Part shown: piece after piece, positions 1 through 7,997 of the stretch
Layout: every line of letters starts with the position of its first letter
How positions within the stretch are numbered: position 1 is the stretch's first letter
DNA from: JBBECJ01 sp963763325
Lineage (GTDB): Bacteria > Chloroflexota > Chloroflexia > Thermomicrobiales > CFX8
NCBI GenBank assembly: GCA_963763325.1
Contig: CAVXOL010000024.1
Coordinates: 806,001-870,000 of the forward strand
Reading direction: 5' to 3'
Length of the DNA: 64,000 nt
Notes under the pieces: generated by a model
What the model saw: only the letters and a program-made list of their open reading frames with translations
What the model was told of the DNA's origin: nothing
Database searches by the model: none
Made by a program: the position numbers and the translations under genes

Positions 1-89
1 CGGCATCGACTGCCGTCACCTGTATTGACGAGTGGTCCCGGTGCCTGCACGATGCAGGACAGATCGTATGAAAGGACCACAAACCGACC

Positions 90-422
90 ATGACAGCCCA
101 GAATCGCAACCCACCGTGGGATGCAAGCGAGAACACCGCCGTCATCGACGCTTACTTCTGGATGCTCGACGAACAGCGCGCGTTTCGGGACGTCAACAAG
201 CGCGCGAAGTATCGCGAACTGATGGCCGGGCCGCTCCACCGTCGCAGCAGGCAGTCCATCGAGCACAAGATGCAGAACATCAGCGCCGTCCTCCAGAAGC
301 ATAGGATCGACTGGGTTGAAGGATTGATGCCGCTAGCCAACTACCAGTACGACCTCGGTGTGACTGTCGAAGAAGTCTTGGCGGCGAGAGGAATGATCGA
401 CGCTGCTGAACCCTCCCGGTAG
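90..422 (+). CDS. Stand-alone N-terminal domain of HNH/DUF3883-type proteins
   Basis: A 110-residue soluble protein. The pattern W-(x)-ENxAVIDAYFWML near the N-terminus, then RRSRQSIEHKMQNISAVL at about residues 50-67 and an NYQ motif at about 85-87, resembles the small helical domain that precedes HNH nuclease or DUF3883 domains in restriction and defence proteins. The resemblance is from memory of the family, not from a search. No nuclease motif (HNH or PD-(D/E)xK) is visible, and the protein stops 30 residues after the domain, so it is either an orphan domain or the head of a truncated nuclease. The only SD-like sequence (AAAGGA) lies 13 nt before the ATG, which is long, so the start is uncertain. 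It converges on the primase-like gene downstream. Confidence 0.55.
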   Translation: MTAQNRNPPWDASENTAVIDAYFWMLDEQRAFRDVNKRAKYRELMAGPLHRRSRQSIEHKMQNISAVLQKHRIDWVEGLMPLANYQYDLGVTVEEVLAARGMIDAAEPSR

Positions 423-451
423 GGGCGAATAGGCGATCGCCACGGTCACAC

Positions 452-641
452 ACGATGATCATCTATTCGATGATCGTCTAGTCAGTAACCACGTGGCGTC
501 GAAGGAATGTCTCATGGACGCTCTACGCCAACGAAGTAATGATGTTTCTCATTCGCTGGCCATCAGCATCGCGATGAGGCATCGTGACTAGGCGCTCATC
601 GAATAGATGATCATCGTATGTGACTGGCTGATCGTCTAGTC
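452..641. repeat. 33-bp inverted repeat plus 13-bp direct repeats between two converging genes
   Basis: Positions 452-473 and 596-617 are perfect inverted copies of 22 bp. Allowing two mismatches, the arms extend to 452-484 and 585-617 (31 of 33 pairs), enclosing a 100-nt spacer. In addition the 13-mer TGATCGTCTAGTC occurs directly repeated at 471-483 and 629-641; the second copy covers the stop codon of the primase-like gene at 636. The arms are A+T-richer than the surrounding genes. The placement beside a replication-type gene suggests an element end, a recombination site or a replication origin, but no integrase is seen in the window. Confidence 0.7.
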
Positions 642-2270
642 GAGTGCATCCGTGGGCTGACCTTCGGCGTTCAACGTGCTGGCGAGCGCGGCCCAGTCCG
701 TTCCCGCACGTCCGATGTACCAGGGTGCATCGCGTCCCGAACCAATCCGTCTGGCTTCGACGTTCGCCGCCCGCCGGACGCGGCGCAGCGTGATCTCGGA
801 GAAGCCGAACTGTTCAGCTTCGTCGGACACGTCGCGAGATAACCGGGGACCGTCTGCTAGCGCGTCGCGGAGAAACGCCTCTGCATCGGCGCTGCGGTCG
901 GTCGTGTTCGCGCCTCCTCCGTTGAACAGCGTCTCGAGGTCTTGCTGGGATTCGCCGTGCCAGACGATGGCGCTGTCCTGCGGGCGGCTCCATTCCAGTG
1001 CGGGTGGTTTGGTCGCGACGTTGCTCTTGATGACCGCCAGCAGTTTGCGGTCGCTGCCGGAGATTGGGTGGACCGCCAGCGCCTGCCGGGCGACTGCTCC
1101 GAATGCCGTCGCGCCCATGAATGATTGCAACGGCGTCCGCTTCGCTTGTCCCGGTTTGCCGACGTGCATCACGCAGAGGACGGTCGCGTTGCAGCGTTCG
1201 GCGAGCTGGCCGAGTGGGGTCAGCAGGTCACGCGTCTCACCGTCGTCGTTGCGGTTGCGGCTGGACATGAACGCCGTCAGCGGGTCGATGACGACCAGCG
1301 CCGTGTCAAGTTGCCGGACGCTCCGTTCGAGCACGTCCAGGTGATCGGCGAGCGAGAATGACTGCGTACTGCCATCGATCTGCTTGATCGCATCGAGCGA
1401 GATGATCCGCGAGAGGTCAGCGCCATGCTGATCGAGTCGAGGCCGGACGGTGTCGCCGAGCGAGTCCTCGGCCAGCAGGAAGATCGTGCCGCCCAGCGGC
1501 GCCTGAGAGCCGTCCGGCCAGTGTCCGCCGGTCGAGAGTGTCGCGGCCATCGCGGTCGTCAGCGTCGATTTTCCGTCTCCCGGATGCCCGCCGAGCAGCA
1601 CGAGCTTGCCGCGCGGCAGCCAGCCCTCCCACAGCCACGTGACCCGCTCCGGCTTCACCTCATCGAGGCGCGTGAGCACGGCGACCGGACCGGCCGACTC
1701 GAATTCCTGCCGCAATTCCCCTTCGACGACCCGCTTGAGAAGTCGTATCAGCTCGTCGCGGGTTCCGCCGGCCGCCAGCCAGTCGGAGACATCGCCGCCT
1801 TCCGCCAGGCCGGGCAAGTGCAACGTCCAGACCGCCGCCGCGACTCCACGTAGTTCGTGTGCGACTCGCGCGGCATGTGCTCGCCCCTCCGCATCGTTGT
1901 CGGGCAGGATGACAACATGGCGACCACGGAGCATCTCGCCGTATTCCTTATGCCAGTGGCCCGGCCCGGCATAGTTGGTCGTGGCGGGGACGTGGCAGGC
2001 GTTGTGGAGCGCGTCTGCGTCCTTCTCCCCCTCGCAGAGGAAGACGAACGTCGTCGTTTCCCCCGCCTGGGCGATGTCTGCCAGCCGATACAAGACCGGG
2101 CGAGCGTTTCCCAACCCCGGTTCATAGTCAAGCCCCCCTTCACCGTTCGGAACGAGGTGGAACAGTTTGAACGCCTTCGGCTCGTACCGCTCAACACCAA
2201 ACAGTGCCGCCCCGTCTTCATCCTCGTACAAGTAGGTCTCCACCGGCAAACTTGACCGCCGCAGATTCAT
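636..2270 (-). CDS. TOPRIM plus AAA (DnaB/RepA-like) primase-helicase-type protein
   Basis: Numbered from the ATG at 2270, which has GGAGGA four bases upstream, the protein has 544 residues. A TOPRIM-type half comes first: CEGEKD around residues 79-84 supplies the acidic residue, and LPDNDAEG at 122-129 is the DxD-like motif. A RecA-like ATPase follows, with Walker A GHPGDGKST at 228-236 and a hydrophobic strand ending VVIDPL as Walker B about 90 residues later. Such proteins replicate plasmids, phages and integrated elements. The zinc-finger region that normally precedes this TOPRIM type is absent and is not found in the 170 nt upstream, so the N-terminus may be truncated. An in-frame GTG at 2318 would add 16 residues but lacks a good ribosome site. 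Confidence 0.8.
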   Translation of the reverse strand: MNLRRSSLPVETYLYEDEDGAALFGVERYEPKAFKLFHLVPNGEGGLDYEPGLGNARPVLYRLADIAQAGETTTFVFLCEGEKDADALHNACHVPATTNYAGPGHWHKEYGEMLRGRHVVILPDNDAEGRAHAARVAHELRGVAAAVWTLHLPGLAEGGDVSDWLAAGGTRDELIRLLKRVVEGELRQEFESAGPVAVLTRLDEVKPERVTWLWEGWLPRGKLVLLGGHPGDGKSTLTTAMAATLSTGGHWPDGSQAPLGGTIFLLAEDSLGDTVRPRLDQHGADLSRIISLDAIKQIDGSTQSFSLADHLDVLERSVRQLDTALVVIDPLTAFMSSRNRNDDGETRDLLTPLGQLAERCNATVLCVMHVGKPGQAKRTPLQSFMGATAFGAVARQALAVHPISGSDRKLLAVIKSNVATKPPALEWSRPQDSAIVWHGESQQDLETLFNGGGANTTDRSADAEAFLRDALADGPRLSRDVSDEAEQFGFSEITLRRVRRAANVEARRIGSGRDAPWYIGRAGTDWAALASTLNAEGQPTDALD

Positions 2271-2435
2271 CTCGTCCTCCAGACCGTTGGTCGCGACGGG
2301 GCCAACATCGCCCCTCACTCACTCGAACGGTTTGGGGGCCGATTCTTGTGCCACAACGTCGTGACGCATCACGAATGGAATACTTAGCCCAACGTATTGG
2401 CGATCGGCGAGACGGGAAACTGGCGGTTACAACGG

Positions 2436-2951
2436 GTGGCAAAGGTTCGGGCGGTCCTGGTGGTTGGGGTGCTGGCGGTGCTGGTGTCCGGGTGTTCGGT
2501 CTATGGCGGGGAGACGGTCGGCGAGGAGCTTGAGGGCGGGTTTATCCAGACTGACGCCGAGCATTGCGCGATCACGCTGCCGGACGGCTGGACATGGTTG
2601 CCGGCCAAGTGGTCGGCCAAGTCGCCGCTCGGCACCGAGCTGTCGTTCACCGAGATGCTCTTCGGCCGGCCACAGTACCCCGAGTGGGAGGAAGCCCGCC
2701 AGCAGACGATCGACGACATCGAGAGCCGCGTCCCTGACGCCGAGATCGACGCGAGCGACGACCGCGTCCGGATCGACTACGGCGACGACGGCGGCCTGAT
2801 GGTCCTCCAACGCTTCGACCGCGTCGGCTGCCAGCTCACGTTCTCCCGCGTCGAAGGCGCCCGCGCCCAGGAGATCGACCAGTGGGAAGCGATCATCGAC
2901 TCCCTGGAGCGAACCAGCCCAACGCCGGGGTTTACGCCTGAGACGGAGTAG
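2436..2951 (+). CDS. Small secreted lipoprotein of unknown function
   Basis: Starting at the GTG at 2436 gives 171 residues with a textbook lipoprotein signal: KVR, a hydrophobic run of about 14 residues, then VSGC with the lipidated Cys at about position 20. The mature part (about 150 residues) contains HCAITLPDGWTWLPA, acidic stretches and a Cys near VGCQLTFSR, with no recognised catalytic motif. The general look is that of a PsbP/LpqN-like fold, a guess only. An in-frame ATG at 2397 would put 13 extra residues before the signal and is less likely. It is read away from the divergent primase-like gene. Confidence 0.65.
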   Translation: MAKVRAVLVVGVLAVLVSGCSVYGGETVGEELEGGFIQTDAEHCAITLPDGWTWLPAKWSAKSPLGTELSFTEMLFGRPQYPEWEEARQQTIDDIESRVPDAEIDASDDRVRIDYGDDGGLMVLQRFDRVGCQLTFSRVEGARAQEIDQWEAIIDSLERTSPTPGFTPETE

Positions 2952-2967
2952 GCCATCGGCACAACGG

Positions 2968-3273
2968 CTAGACGAACACGCCGTCACTGACCAGGGCGGT
3001 GCCCAGCGTCCCAATCGCTGGGCCGGACATCAACTCGTAGGTGTGCTCCGCCCCGACCGGCGAGAGCACATGTTGGGCATTCCGCGCGGCGTCGATGCTA
3101 TCAAAGAGGAGGATGGCCATCCGCTGGTCGTTCCCCTGGTCGAGCAGCAGGAACCCACGATAGCCGGAGATGTCGCGCGCTGCCGGAACAAGGTGCTCCT
3201 TCACACGGGCTGTCAACTCGTCAGCGTGCACTGACTTGACGGTATACGTGACCACACTCGCTGCCATCGCCAT
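2968..3273 (-). CDS. Small protein of the dimeric alpha/beta-barrel (ABM-like) type
   Basis: The best start is the ATG at 3273, preceded by GAGAGG nine bases upstream, giving 101 residues (MAMAASVVTYTVKS...). An open frame extends a further 33 codons upstream without a better ribosome site. The pattern VVTYTVKS, then a helix ending HLVPAARDISGYRGFLLLDQ, then MAILLFDSIDAAR resembles antibiotic-biosynthesis-monooxygenase-like or DUF4242-like small barrel proteins; no catalytic residue can be assigned. It converges with the lipoprotein gene (16 nt between stops) and lies downstream of the S10 peptidase on the same strand. Confidence 0.55.
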   Translation of the reverse strand: MAMAASVVTYTVKSVHADELTARVKEHLVPAARDISGYRGFLLLDQGNDQRMAILLFDSIDAARNAQHVLSPVGAEHTYELMSGPAIGTLGTALVSDGVFV

Positions 3274-3419
3274 CGGGACGATCCTCTCCGCAATCGCCAG
3301 CGTCGCCGAAGGCTCGTGATCGTACCCCGCGGGGGTGCGCCTGCAAAGGCCGATCGGGACAATTGACAGCACCGGCGAGAGGATCGACCGTTCAACCCAC
3401 GCCGAAGTTGTCCCTCAGT

Positions 3420-4901
3420 TCAACATCTCGCGGCAAGAAATTCGCGCACGTCCTCCCAGAACTGCTCCCGTGACGGGCGGTCCAGGTACATCATGTGGCC
3501 GGATTCGTAGCCGGCGAAGGTGACGTTGGCGCGCCAGTCGGGTTCGAGGCCCATGTGGGCGACGCTGTAGCGGATCGCGAAGTAGGGCGTCGCCAGGTCG
3601 TAGTAGCCGTAGTTGACCAGCACCCGCATGTACGGGTTCCGCGCGAATGCCTTGCGCAGCGCGCCGGTCGTCTCGATGAACCCCCGGCCGCCGCTCTCGT
3701 CCTTCCAGCCCTCGAAGACCTTGTAGCTCAACGTCTCGTACTCGATGTCAGTCTCGTAGCCGAGCGTGTTGCGGACGTAGTCGTTGAAGGTCGTCGTGAA
3801 CGGCGCCGTCGGGCTGGTCAGGCTCGGGTCGAAGTCGGAGCCTTCCGTGACGGCCAGCTCGTCGATACCGGTGAAGCGGCTGTCGAGCCGGCCAACCGTC
3901 ATCCGCCGGTGGCGCAGCAGCTCCTTGACGAAGCGGTGGATGTGGAGCCGCAGCCGGCTGCCGTCAACGTAGTCCTCCGAGAGGCCGGTGTAGCGCGCCA
4001 GCCGCGCCGTCACCTCGCGCTTCTCATCGTCGGTCAGCTCGTCGCCCTTCGCCAGCGCCGTCAGATAGTCCGAGAGCGCCCAGTCCTCGACCTCGGCGAC
4101 AACGTCGCGTAGCTCACGCGACTGGAGGTCGTCGGGGAGCTGCTTGTGGTACCAGGCCGTCGCCGTGAAGCTCGGCAGGAAGAGGCTGTACGGCAGGTCG
4201 TGCCCGCCGTAGTTGCCGGACGCTCCGGTCGCGTAGCTCAGCAGCGCCGAGATCAGGATCACGCCGCTACAGGCGATCCCCTTGTCCACCAGCAGGCCGG
4301 ACAGCCCGGAGGCGCGGATCGTCCCGTAGCTCTCCCCGGCCAGGTAGAGCGGCGAGGTCCAGCGGCTGTAGCGCGTCAGGTAGAGGCGGATGAACTCGCC
4401 GACCGATTCGATGTCGCCCGAATAGTTCCAGTACTTCTTGTTCAGCTCGTCCTTGGCCGCCCGCGAGAATCCCGTCCCAACCGGGTCGATGAAGACGAGG
4501 TCGGTCTCGGTCAGCCAGGTCTCCTGGTTATCGACCAGCCGGAACGGAGGCGGCGGCATCGTCCCATCGTCGTTGAGGGCAACGCGCTTCGGACCGAGCG
4601 CGCCCATATGCAGCCAGATCGAGGCCGAGCCGGGACCGCCGTTGAAGGCGAAGGTCAATGGTCGGTCGGCGCCGCCATCCGGACCATCGAGCGTGTAGGC
4701 CATGAAGAAGATCTGGGCCTCGATCTCGCCCTTGTCGTCCTTGAGCGGCATCATCCCGGTCGTCGCCGTGTAGGCCAGCGTCTTCCCGCCGACCGTGATC
4801 TCATGCTGCGTCACGACCGGCGGCTCGTCCTTCAGGACGACCTTCTGCTCGTCGTCCTTGCTCTTTTCGCTCTCGGTCTTCGGCGTTGCTTCTTCTGCCA
4901 T
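3420..4901 (-). CDS. Serine carboxypeptidase-like protein, peptidase family S10
   Basis: A protein of 493 residues. The oxyanion region FNGGPGSAS lies at about 86-94 and the nucleophile motif AGESYG at about 188-193 (Ser191). The acid residue lies in NYGYYDLATP and the catalytic His in YESGHMMYLDRP near the C-terminus, so the S10 triad and order are complete. Removal of C-terminal residues from peptides is expected from the family. The first 30 residues are charged and there is no signal peptide, so a cytoplasmic location is inferred. A clear GGAGG precedes the ATG. The gene stands alone: the 3' neighbour is a small ABM-like gene, and a 55-bp palindromic repeat lies upstream. Confidence 0.88.
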   Translation of the reverse strand: MAEEATPKTESEKSKDDEQKVVLKDEPPVVTQHEITVGGKTLAYTATTGMMPLKDDKGEIEAQIFFMAYTLDGPDGGADRPLTFAFNGGPGSASIWLHMGALGPKRVALNDDGTMPPPPFRLVDNQETWLTETDLVFIDPVGTGFSRAAKDELNKKYWNYSGDIESVGEFIRLYLTRYSRWTSPLYLAGESYGTIRASGLSGLLVDKGIACSGVILISALLSYATGASGNYGGHDLPYSLFLPSFTATAWYHKQLPDDLQSRELRDVVAEVEDWALSDYLTALAKGDELTDDEKREVTARLARYTGLSEDYVDGSRLRLHIHRFVKELLRHRRMTVGRLDSRFTGIDELAVTEGSDFDPSLTSPTAPFTTTFNDYVRNTLGYETDIEYETLSYKVFEGWKDESGGRGFIETTGALRKAFARNPYMRVLVNYGYYDLATPYFAIRYSVAHMGLEPDWRANVTFAGYESGHMMYLDRPSREQFWEDVREFLAARC

Positions 4902-4940
4902 TTATCCTCCCTCATTCGAATATCGAGCGCTGAGGACGCG

Positions 4941-5117
4941 TCCCGATCCTGGTAGGGGCCGTGTCCTGTACCGGCCCATGCCGTGAGGCATCCTCTCCGA
5001 TACATGGGATGAACCCCACGGGCGCTGGCGTCAGGGTCCTCGGCAAACGCACGGTGCCCGACGAGGATGCCTCACGGCATGGGCCGGTACAGGACACGGC
5101 CCCTACCAGGATCGGGA
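4941..5117. repeat. Perfect 55-bp inverted repeat, GGCCGTGTCCTGTACC family
   Basis: Positions 4941-4995 and 5063-5117 are exact reverse complements over 55 bp, separated by 67 nt. It occupies the gap between the start of the S10 peptidase gene and the end of the SDR gene. The core (GGCCGTGTCCTGTACCGGCC) is related to the palindrome at 37784-37859 (GGCCGTGCCTCGTGCC) and to a rearranged fragment at about 29321-29355, so it is a dispersed family and not a simple terminator. Confidence 0.85.
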
Positions 5118-5139
5118 TGGTTTCACCTATCAACACTCG

Positions 5140-5925
5140 TCAAAACTGCGACGGCGGCAACGTCACCCGGCCAGCCGTCGAGCCACCGTTGACATGCAAT
5201 ATCTCGCCGGTGATCCACTCGGCCTCGGGCGAGACGAGGAAGCGGACGGCGTTGGCGATGTCGTCGCCCGTTCCGGTCCGACCGAGAGGGATGCCGGCCA
5301 GCAGCGCCGCAACGTACGGGTCGTCCGGCGGTGCACTCGTCTCATAGACGTTATCGACGATGATGCCGGGTGCGACGGCGTTGACGCGGATGCCGTGCGG
5401 CGCCAGCTCGATCGCCAGCACCTTCGTCAGCATGTTGAGCGCAGCCTTCGAGCCGCAGTAGTGGGCCGCTCCGGTCCGTGCCGATTCGCCCGCCGTCGAT
5501 GAGATGTTGACGATCTGCCGCCCCCGGCCATCTGCTCCGGCGATCATCGCCCGCGCTGCCGCTCGCGAGAGCATGAATGGTCCCCGCAAATTGGTGTTGT
5601 AGACCCGGTCCCACTCGTCGTCTTCCAGGTCGACGATCGGCGTATTAGGGAAGATCCCGGCGCAATTGACGAGCACATCGATCCGCCCCCAGGCACCGAA
5701 CGCCATCTCGACGATGTGGTCGGCCTCCTCACGGATGCTGACATCCGCCGTCATCGCCATCACGGTCGCGCCACTTGCCGAGAGCGCGCCGGCCGTCCCT
5801 TCGCACCGGAACGGGTCCATGTCGTTGACGATGACCGAATACCCCTCGTCAACCAGCATCCGCGCGATCGATTTCCCGATCCGCCCGCCCGCTCCAGTGA
5901 CGATTGCAACCTTGCGATGGTTCAT
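5140..5925 (-). CDS. Short-chain dehydrogenase/reductase (SDR), NAD(P)-dependent
   Basis: From the ATG at 5925, which has GGAGG four bases upstream, there are 261 residues, the usual classical-SDR length. The cofactor motif TGAGGRIGKS lies at residues 10-19, NCAG near 90, the catalytic Ser in NISSTAGES and YCGSK (YxxxK) near 157-161. After the catalytic helix comes VNAVAPGII. The C-terminal GEILHVNGGSTAG is also typical. FabG-like reductases share this layout, so the substrate cannot be named. The frame is open upstream through a palindromic repeat, and those 28 codons are not believed to be translated. It follows the ftsB-like gene's repeat on the same strand. Confidence 0.85.
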   Translation of the reverse strand: MNHRKVAIVTGAGGRIGKSIARMLVDEGYSVIVNDMDPFRCEGTAGALSASGATVMAMTADVSIREEADHIVEMAFGAWGRIDVLVNCAGIFPNTPIVDLEDDEWDRVYNTNLRGPFMLSRAAARAMIAGADGRGRQIVNISSTAGESARTGAAHYCGSKAALNMLTKVLAIELAPHGIRVNAVAPGIIVDNVYETSAPPDDPYVAALLAGIPLGRTGTGDDIANAVRFLVSPEAEWITGEILHVNGGSTAGRVTLPPSQF

Positions 5926-5934
5926 GGCCCCTCC

Positions 5935-6010
5935 GTGACGCGTGACGCGTGATGCGTGACGCGGATGTGATTCGACTTCTCGCGTCACGCAGTACGCATC
6001 ACGCGTCACG
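5935..6010. repeat. Palindromic repeat of the GTGACGCGTGACGCG family (copy 1)
   Basis: A run of 7-8 bp units (GTGACGC/GTGATGC) at 5935-5963 is mirrored at 5981-6010; 5941-5957 and 5994-6010 pair perfectly over 17 bp. It fills the entire gap between the stop codon of the ftsB-like gene (6013) and the Shine-Dalgarno of the SDR gene. The second copy lies at 7914-7997. Confidence 0.8.
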
Positions 6011-6012
6011 AA

Positions 6013-6429
6013 CTACTCCGGCGTAAACACATCCACCCATTTCCGCCAGTTGGCGGGTTCGGCGTCGGTGGACGTCGCGGGTTGCTCGCTTGCCTCTCCC
6101 GGCTGACGTGGCCCCCAACGGACCATCAGGACCGTCTCACCCGGGTTGGCAAGGTTGAGATCGCGACGGGCGCGGGACTGGGCATAGTCGAGCCACGCGT
6201 CGGTCTCGTAGACAGCTAACTGCTCGCGAAGCTCGGTATTGTCGGCCTCGATCGACGCGATGGCGGCCCGTTGCAGCGACGCCTCGGCCTGGAGCTGCCG
6301 CGCCCGCCAGGCCTGTTCGGCAAACGCAAGCAGGAACCAGGTCACGACGATCAGCACGAACAGGATCGCGATCCGGCTGCGGTGCCGCTCGAAGAATTGA
6401 CGCGGATCGGTTCGGGCGACGGCGCTCAC
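6013..6429 (-). CDS. FtsB/DivIC-like single-pass septum protein
   Basis: Starting at the GTG at 6429, which overlaps the gatA stop codon (GTGA), it encodes 138 residues. After about 18 mainly basic residues there is one membrane helix (AILFVLIVVTWFLLAFA), then a predicted coiled coil of about 35 residues (QLQAEASLQR ... NTELREQL), then a short domain with YAQSRARRDLNLANPGETVLMV. That order and the phrase ending in PGE are typical of the DivIC/FtsB family, which bridges division proteins at the septum. The overlap with gatA implies translational coupling. As sequenced, the frame runs on upstream into gatA because of an extra base there, so an automatic caller would produce a false GatA-FtsB fusion. 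Confidence 0.75.
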   Translation of the reverse strand: MSAVARTDPRQFFERHRSRIAILFVLIVVTWFLLAFAEQAWRARQLQAEASLQRAAIASIEADNTELREQLAVYETDAWLDYAQSRARRDLNLANPGETVLMVRWGPRQPGEASEQPATSTDAEPANWRKWVDVFTPE

Positions 6430-7905
6430 GTTCCGGCCTGCGCGACAGCGATCTCCGGCATCGTCGGCCAGTTGCGTCGCCTGCTCGTAGGCGTGCGCGG
6501 CCCGCAGGACGTTGACCTCACCGAACGCGCCGCCGAGCACCTGCAGCGAGACCGGCAGCCCCTCTGAGAAGCCGCACGGGATCGCGATTCCCGGCAGGCC
6601 GGCCATGTTGGCCGGGATCGTGAAGATGTCCGACAGGTACATCTGCAGCGGATCGTCGGTGCGCGCACCGATCTTGAATGCTACCGTCGGCGAGGTCGGC
6701 GCGAGGATCACATCAACGTGCTTGAACGCTTCGTCGTAGTCGCGCTTGATCAGCGTCCGGACCTTCTGGGCCTTGACGTAGTAGGCGTCGTAGTAACCGG
6801 ATGCCAGCGCGTAGGTGCCGAGCATGATCCGCCGCTTGACCTCCGGGCCGAACCCCTGCCCGCGTGTCGCGCAGATAGGAGTCCAGCACCGTCCCGGCGT
6901 TCACGCTCAGGCCGTACTTGACGCCGTCGAAGCGGGCCAGGTTGGCGCTCGCCTCTGCCGGGGCCGTGATGTAGTAGGTCGGCAGCGCGTACTTCGAGTG
7001 CGGCAGCTCGACCGGGACCAACTCGGCGCCGAGCGCCGCGAACCGGTCGTAGGCCGCCTCGACAGGCTGCCAGGACGCCCGGCTCCATGCCCTCGACCTC
7101 GGCGAACTCCCGCGCGATGCCGATCCGCATGCCGCTGATGTCGCCGGTCAGCGCTGCCCGGTAGTCGGGGACCTCGACCGGAACCGAGGTCGAGTCATTC
7201 GGATCGTGACCGGCGATCGCGCCGAGCATGATGGCAGCGTCCTCGACCGTCCGCGTGAACGGTCCGATCTGGTCGAGCGACGAGGCGAAGGCGATCAGCC
7301 CGTAGCGGGAAACGCGCCCGTAGGTCGGCTTCAGGCCCACGACGCCGCAGAACCCGGCCGGCTGGCGGATGCTGCCGCCGGTGTCGGAGCCGAGCGTTCC
7401 CATCGCCATTCCGGCCGCGACCGAGGCCGCCGAGCCACCGCTGACTGCCGCCTGGCACCCGCTCCAGGTCCCACGGGTTGTGCGTCGTGAAGAAGGCCGA
7501 GTTCTCGGTTGAGGACCCCATCGCGAACTCGTCGGTGTTGAGCTTCCCGAGAAAGACCGCCTTCTGCGCGCGCATCTTCGCGACAACCGTCGCGTCGTAC
7601 GGCGACTGGTACCGCTCCAGCATCTTCGAACCGGCCGTTGTCGGCGCGTCGGTGGTGCAGAGGATGTCCTTGAGGCCGACCGGAATGCCGGTCAGTGCCT
7701 CGCTCTCGCCGGCTGCAAGCGCTGCGTCTGCGTCGGCTGCCATCGTTCGTGCCTGCTCGAACATCGGCGTGATGAACGCCTTGACAGCGTCATCAACTGC
7801 TTCGATCCGCGCTATGTGCGCCTCAGTCAGCTCACGGCTGCTGATCTCGCGCCCATCCAGCCGCCGCCGCGCCTCGGCGATTGTGAGTGATGTCAGGTCG
7901 GTCAT
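6426..7905 (-). pseudogene. gatA: Glutamyl/aspartyl-tRNA amidotransferase subunit A, broken by four single-base insertions
   Basis: GatA hydrolyses glutamine and passes ammonia to mischarged Glu-tRNA(Gln)/Asp-tRNA(Asn). The pieces align end to end in four frames. The catalytic Lys lies in GLKDILCT, the amidase signature is GGSSGGSAAS, and the second Ser lies in GSDTGGSIRQPA; C-terminal phrases include GTYALASGYYDAYY. Each break is repaired by removing one base: near 7456 (GGS/SGGS), 7072 (AA/VEAAYDRF), 6868 (before RGQGFGPEV) and 6485 (YEQAT/NWPT). With four bases removed, the 1480-nt span gives exactly 492 codons, the normal GatA length, ending in TGA overlapping the next GTG. The gene is therefore probably intact in vivo. 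It is preceded by gatC and a palindromic repeat. Confidence 0.9.
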
Positions 7906-7913
7906 CTTTGCTC

Positions 7914-7997
7914 CGTGACGCGTGACGCGGGACGCGTGACGCGTGATTGTGTTCGATATCGGTTGTTCGCGTCACGCATCCCGCGTCACGCGTCACG
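7914..7997. repeat. Palindromic repeat of the GTGACGCGTGACGCG family (copy 2)
   Basis: Arms 7914-7943 and 7968-7997 match at 29 of 30 positions around a 24-nt spacer. The repeat lies exactly between gatC and gatA. Its outer TGA is the gatC stop codon, and the GGAG that serves gatA begins at its other border. Confidence 0.85.

Noticed and set aside
32..304. 90-codon frame overlapping the first gene
   Set aside because: It is Arg/His-rich and lacks motifs. The frame at 90-422 has the recognisable domain.
4146..4955. Open frame of 269 codons on the plus strand
   Set aside because: Antisense to the S10 peptidase gene, with Arg/Pro-rich composition and no motifs. The other strand carries a complete catalytic triad.
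5935..6010. CRISPR-like array of short GTGACGC units
   Set aside because: Units are 7-8 bp, contiguous and mirrored, without spacers of constant length or any cas gene nearby.
6426..7905. Programmed frameshifting in gatA
   Set aside because: Four independent +1 events in one housekeeping gene, with no slippery heptamers or conserved signals and with the same pattern in many other genes, fit sequence error better.
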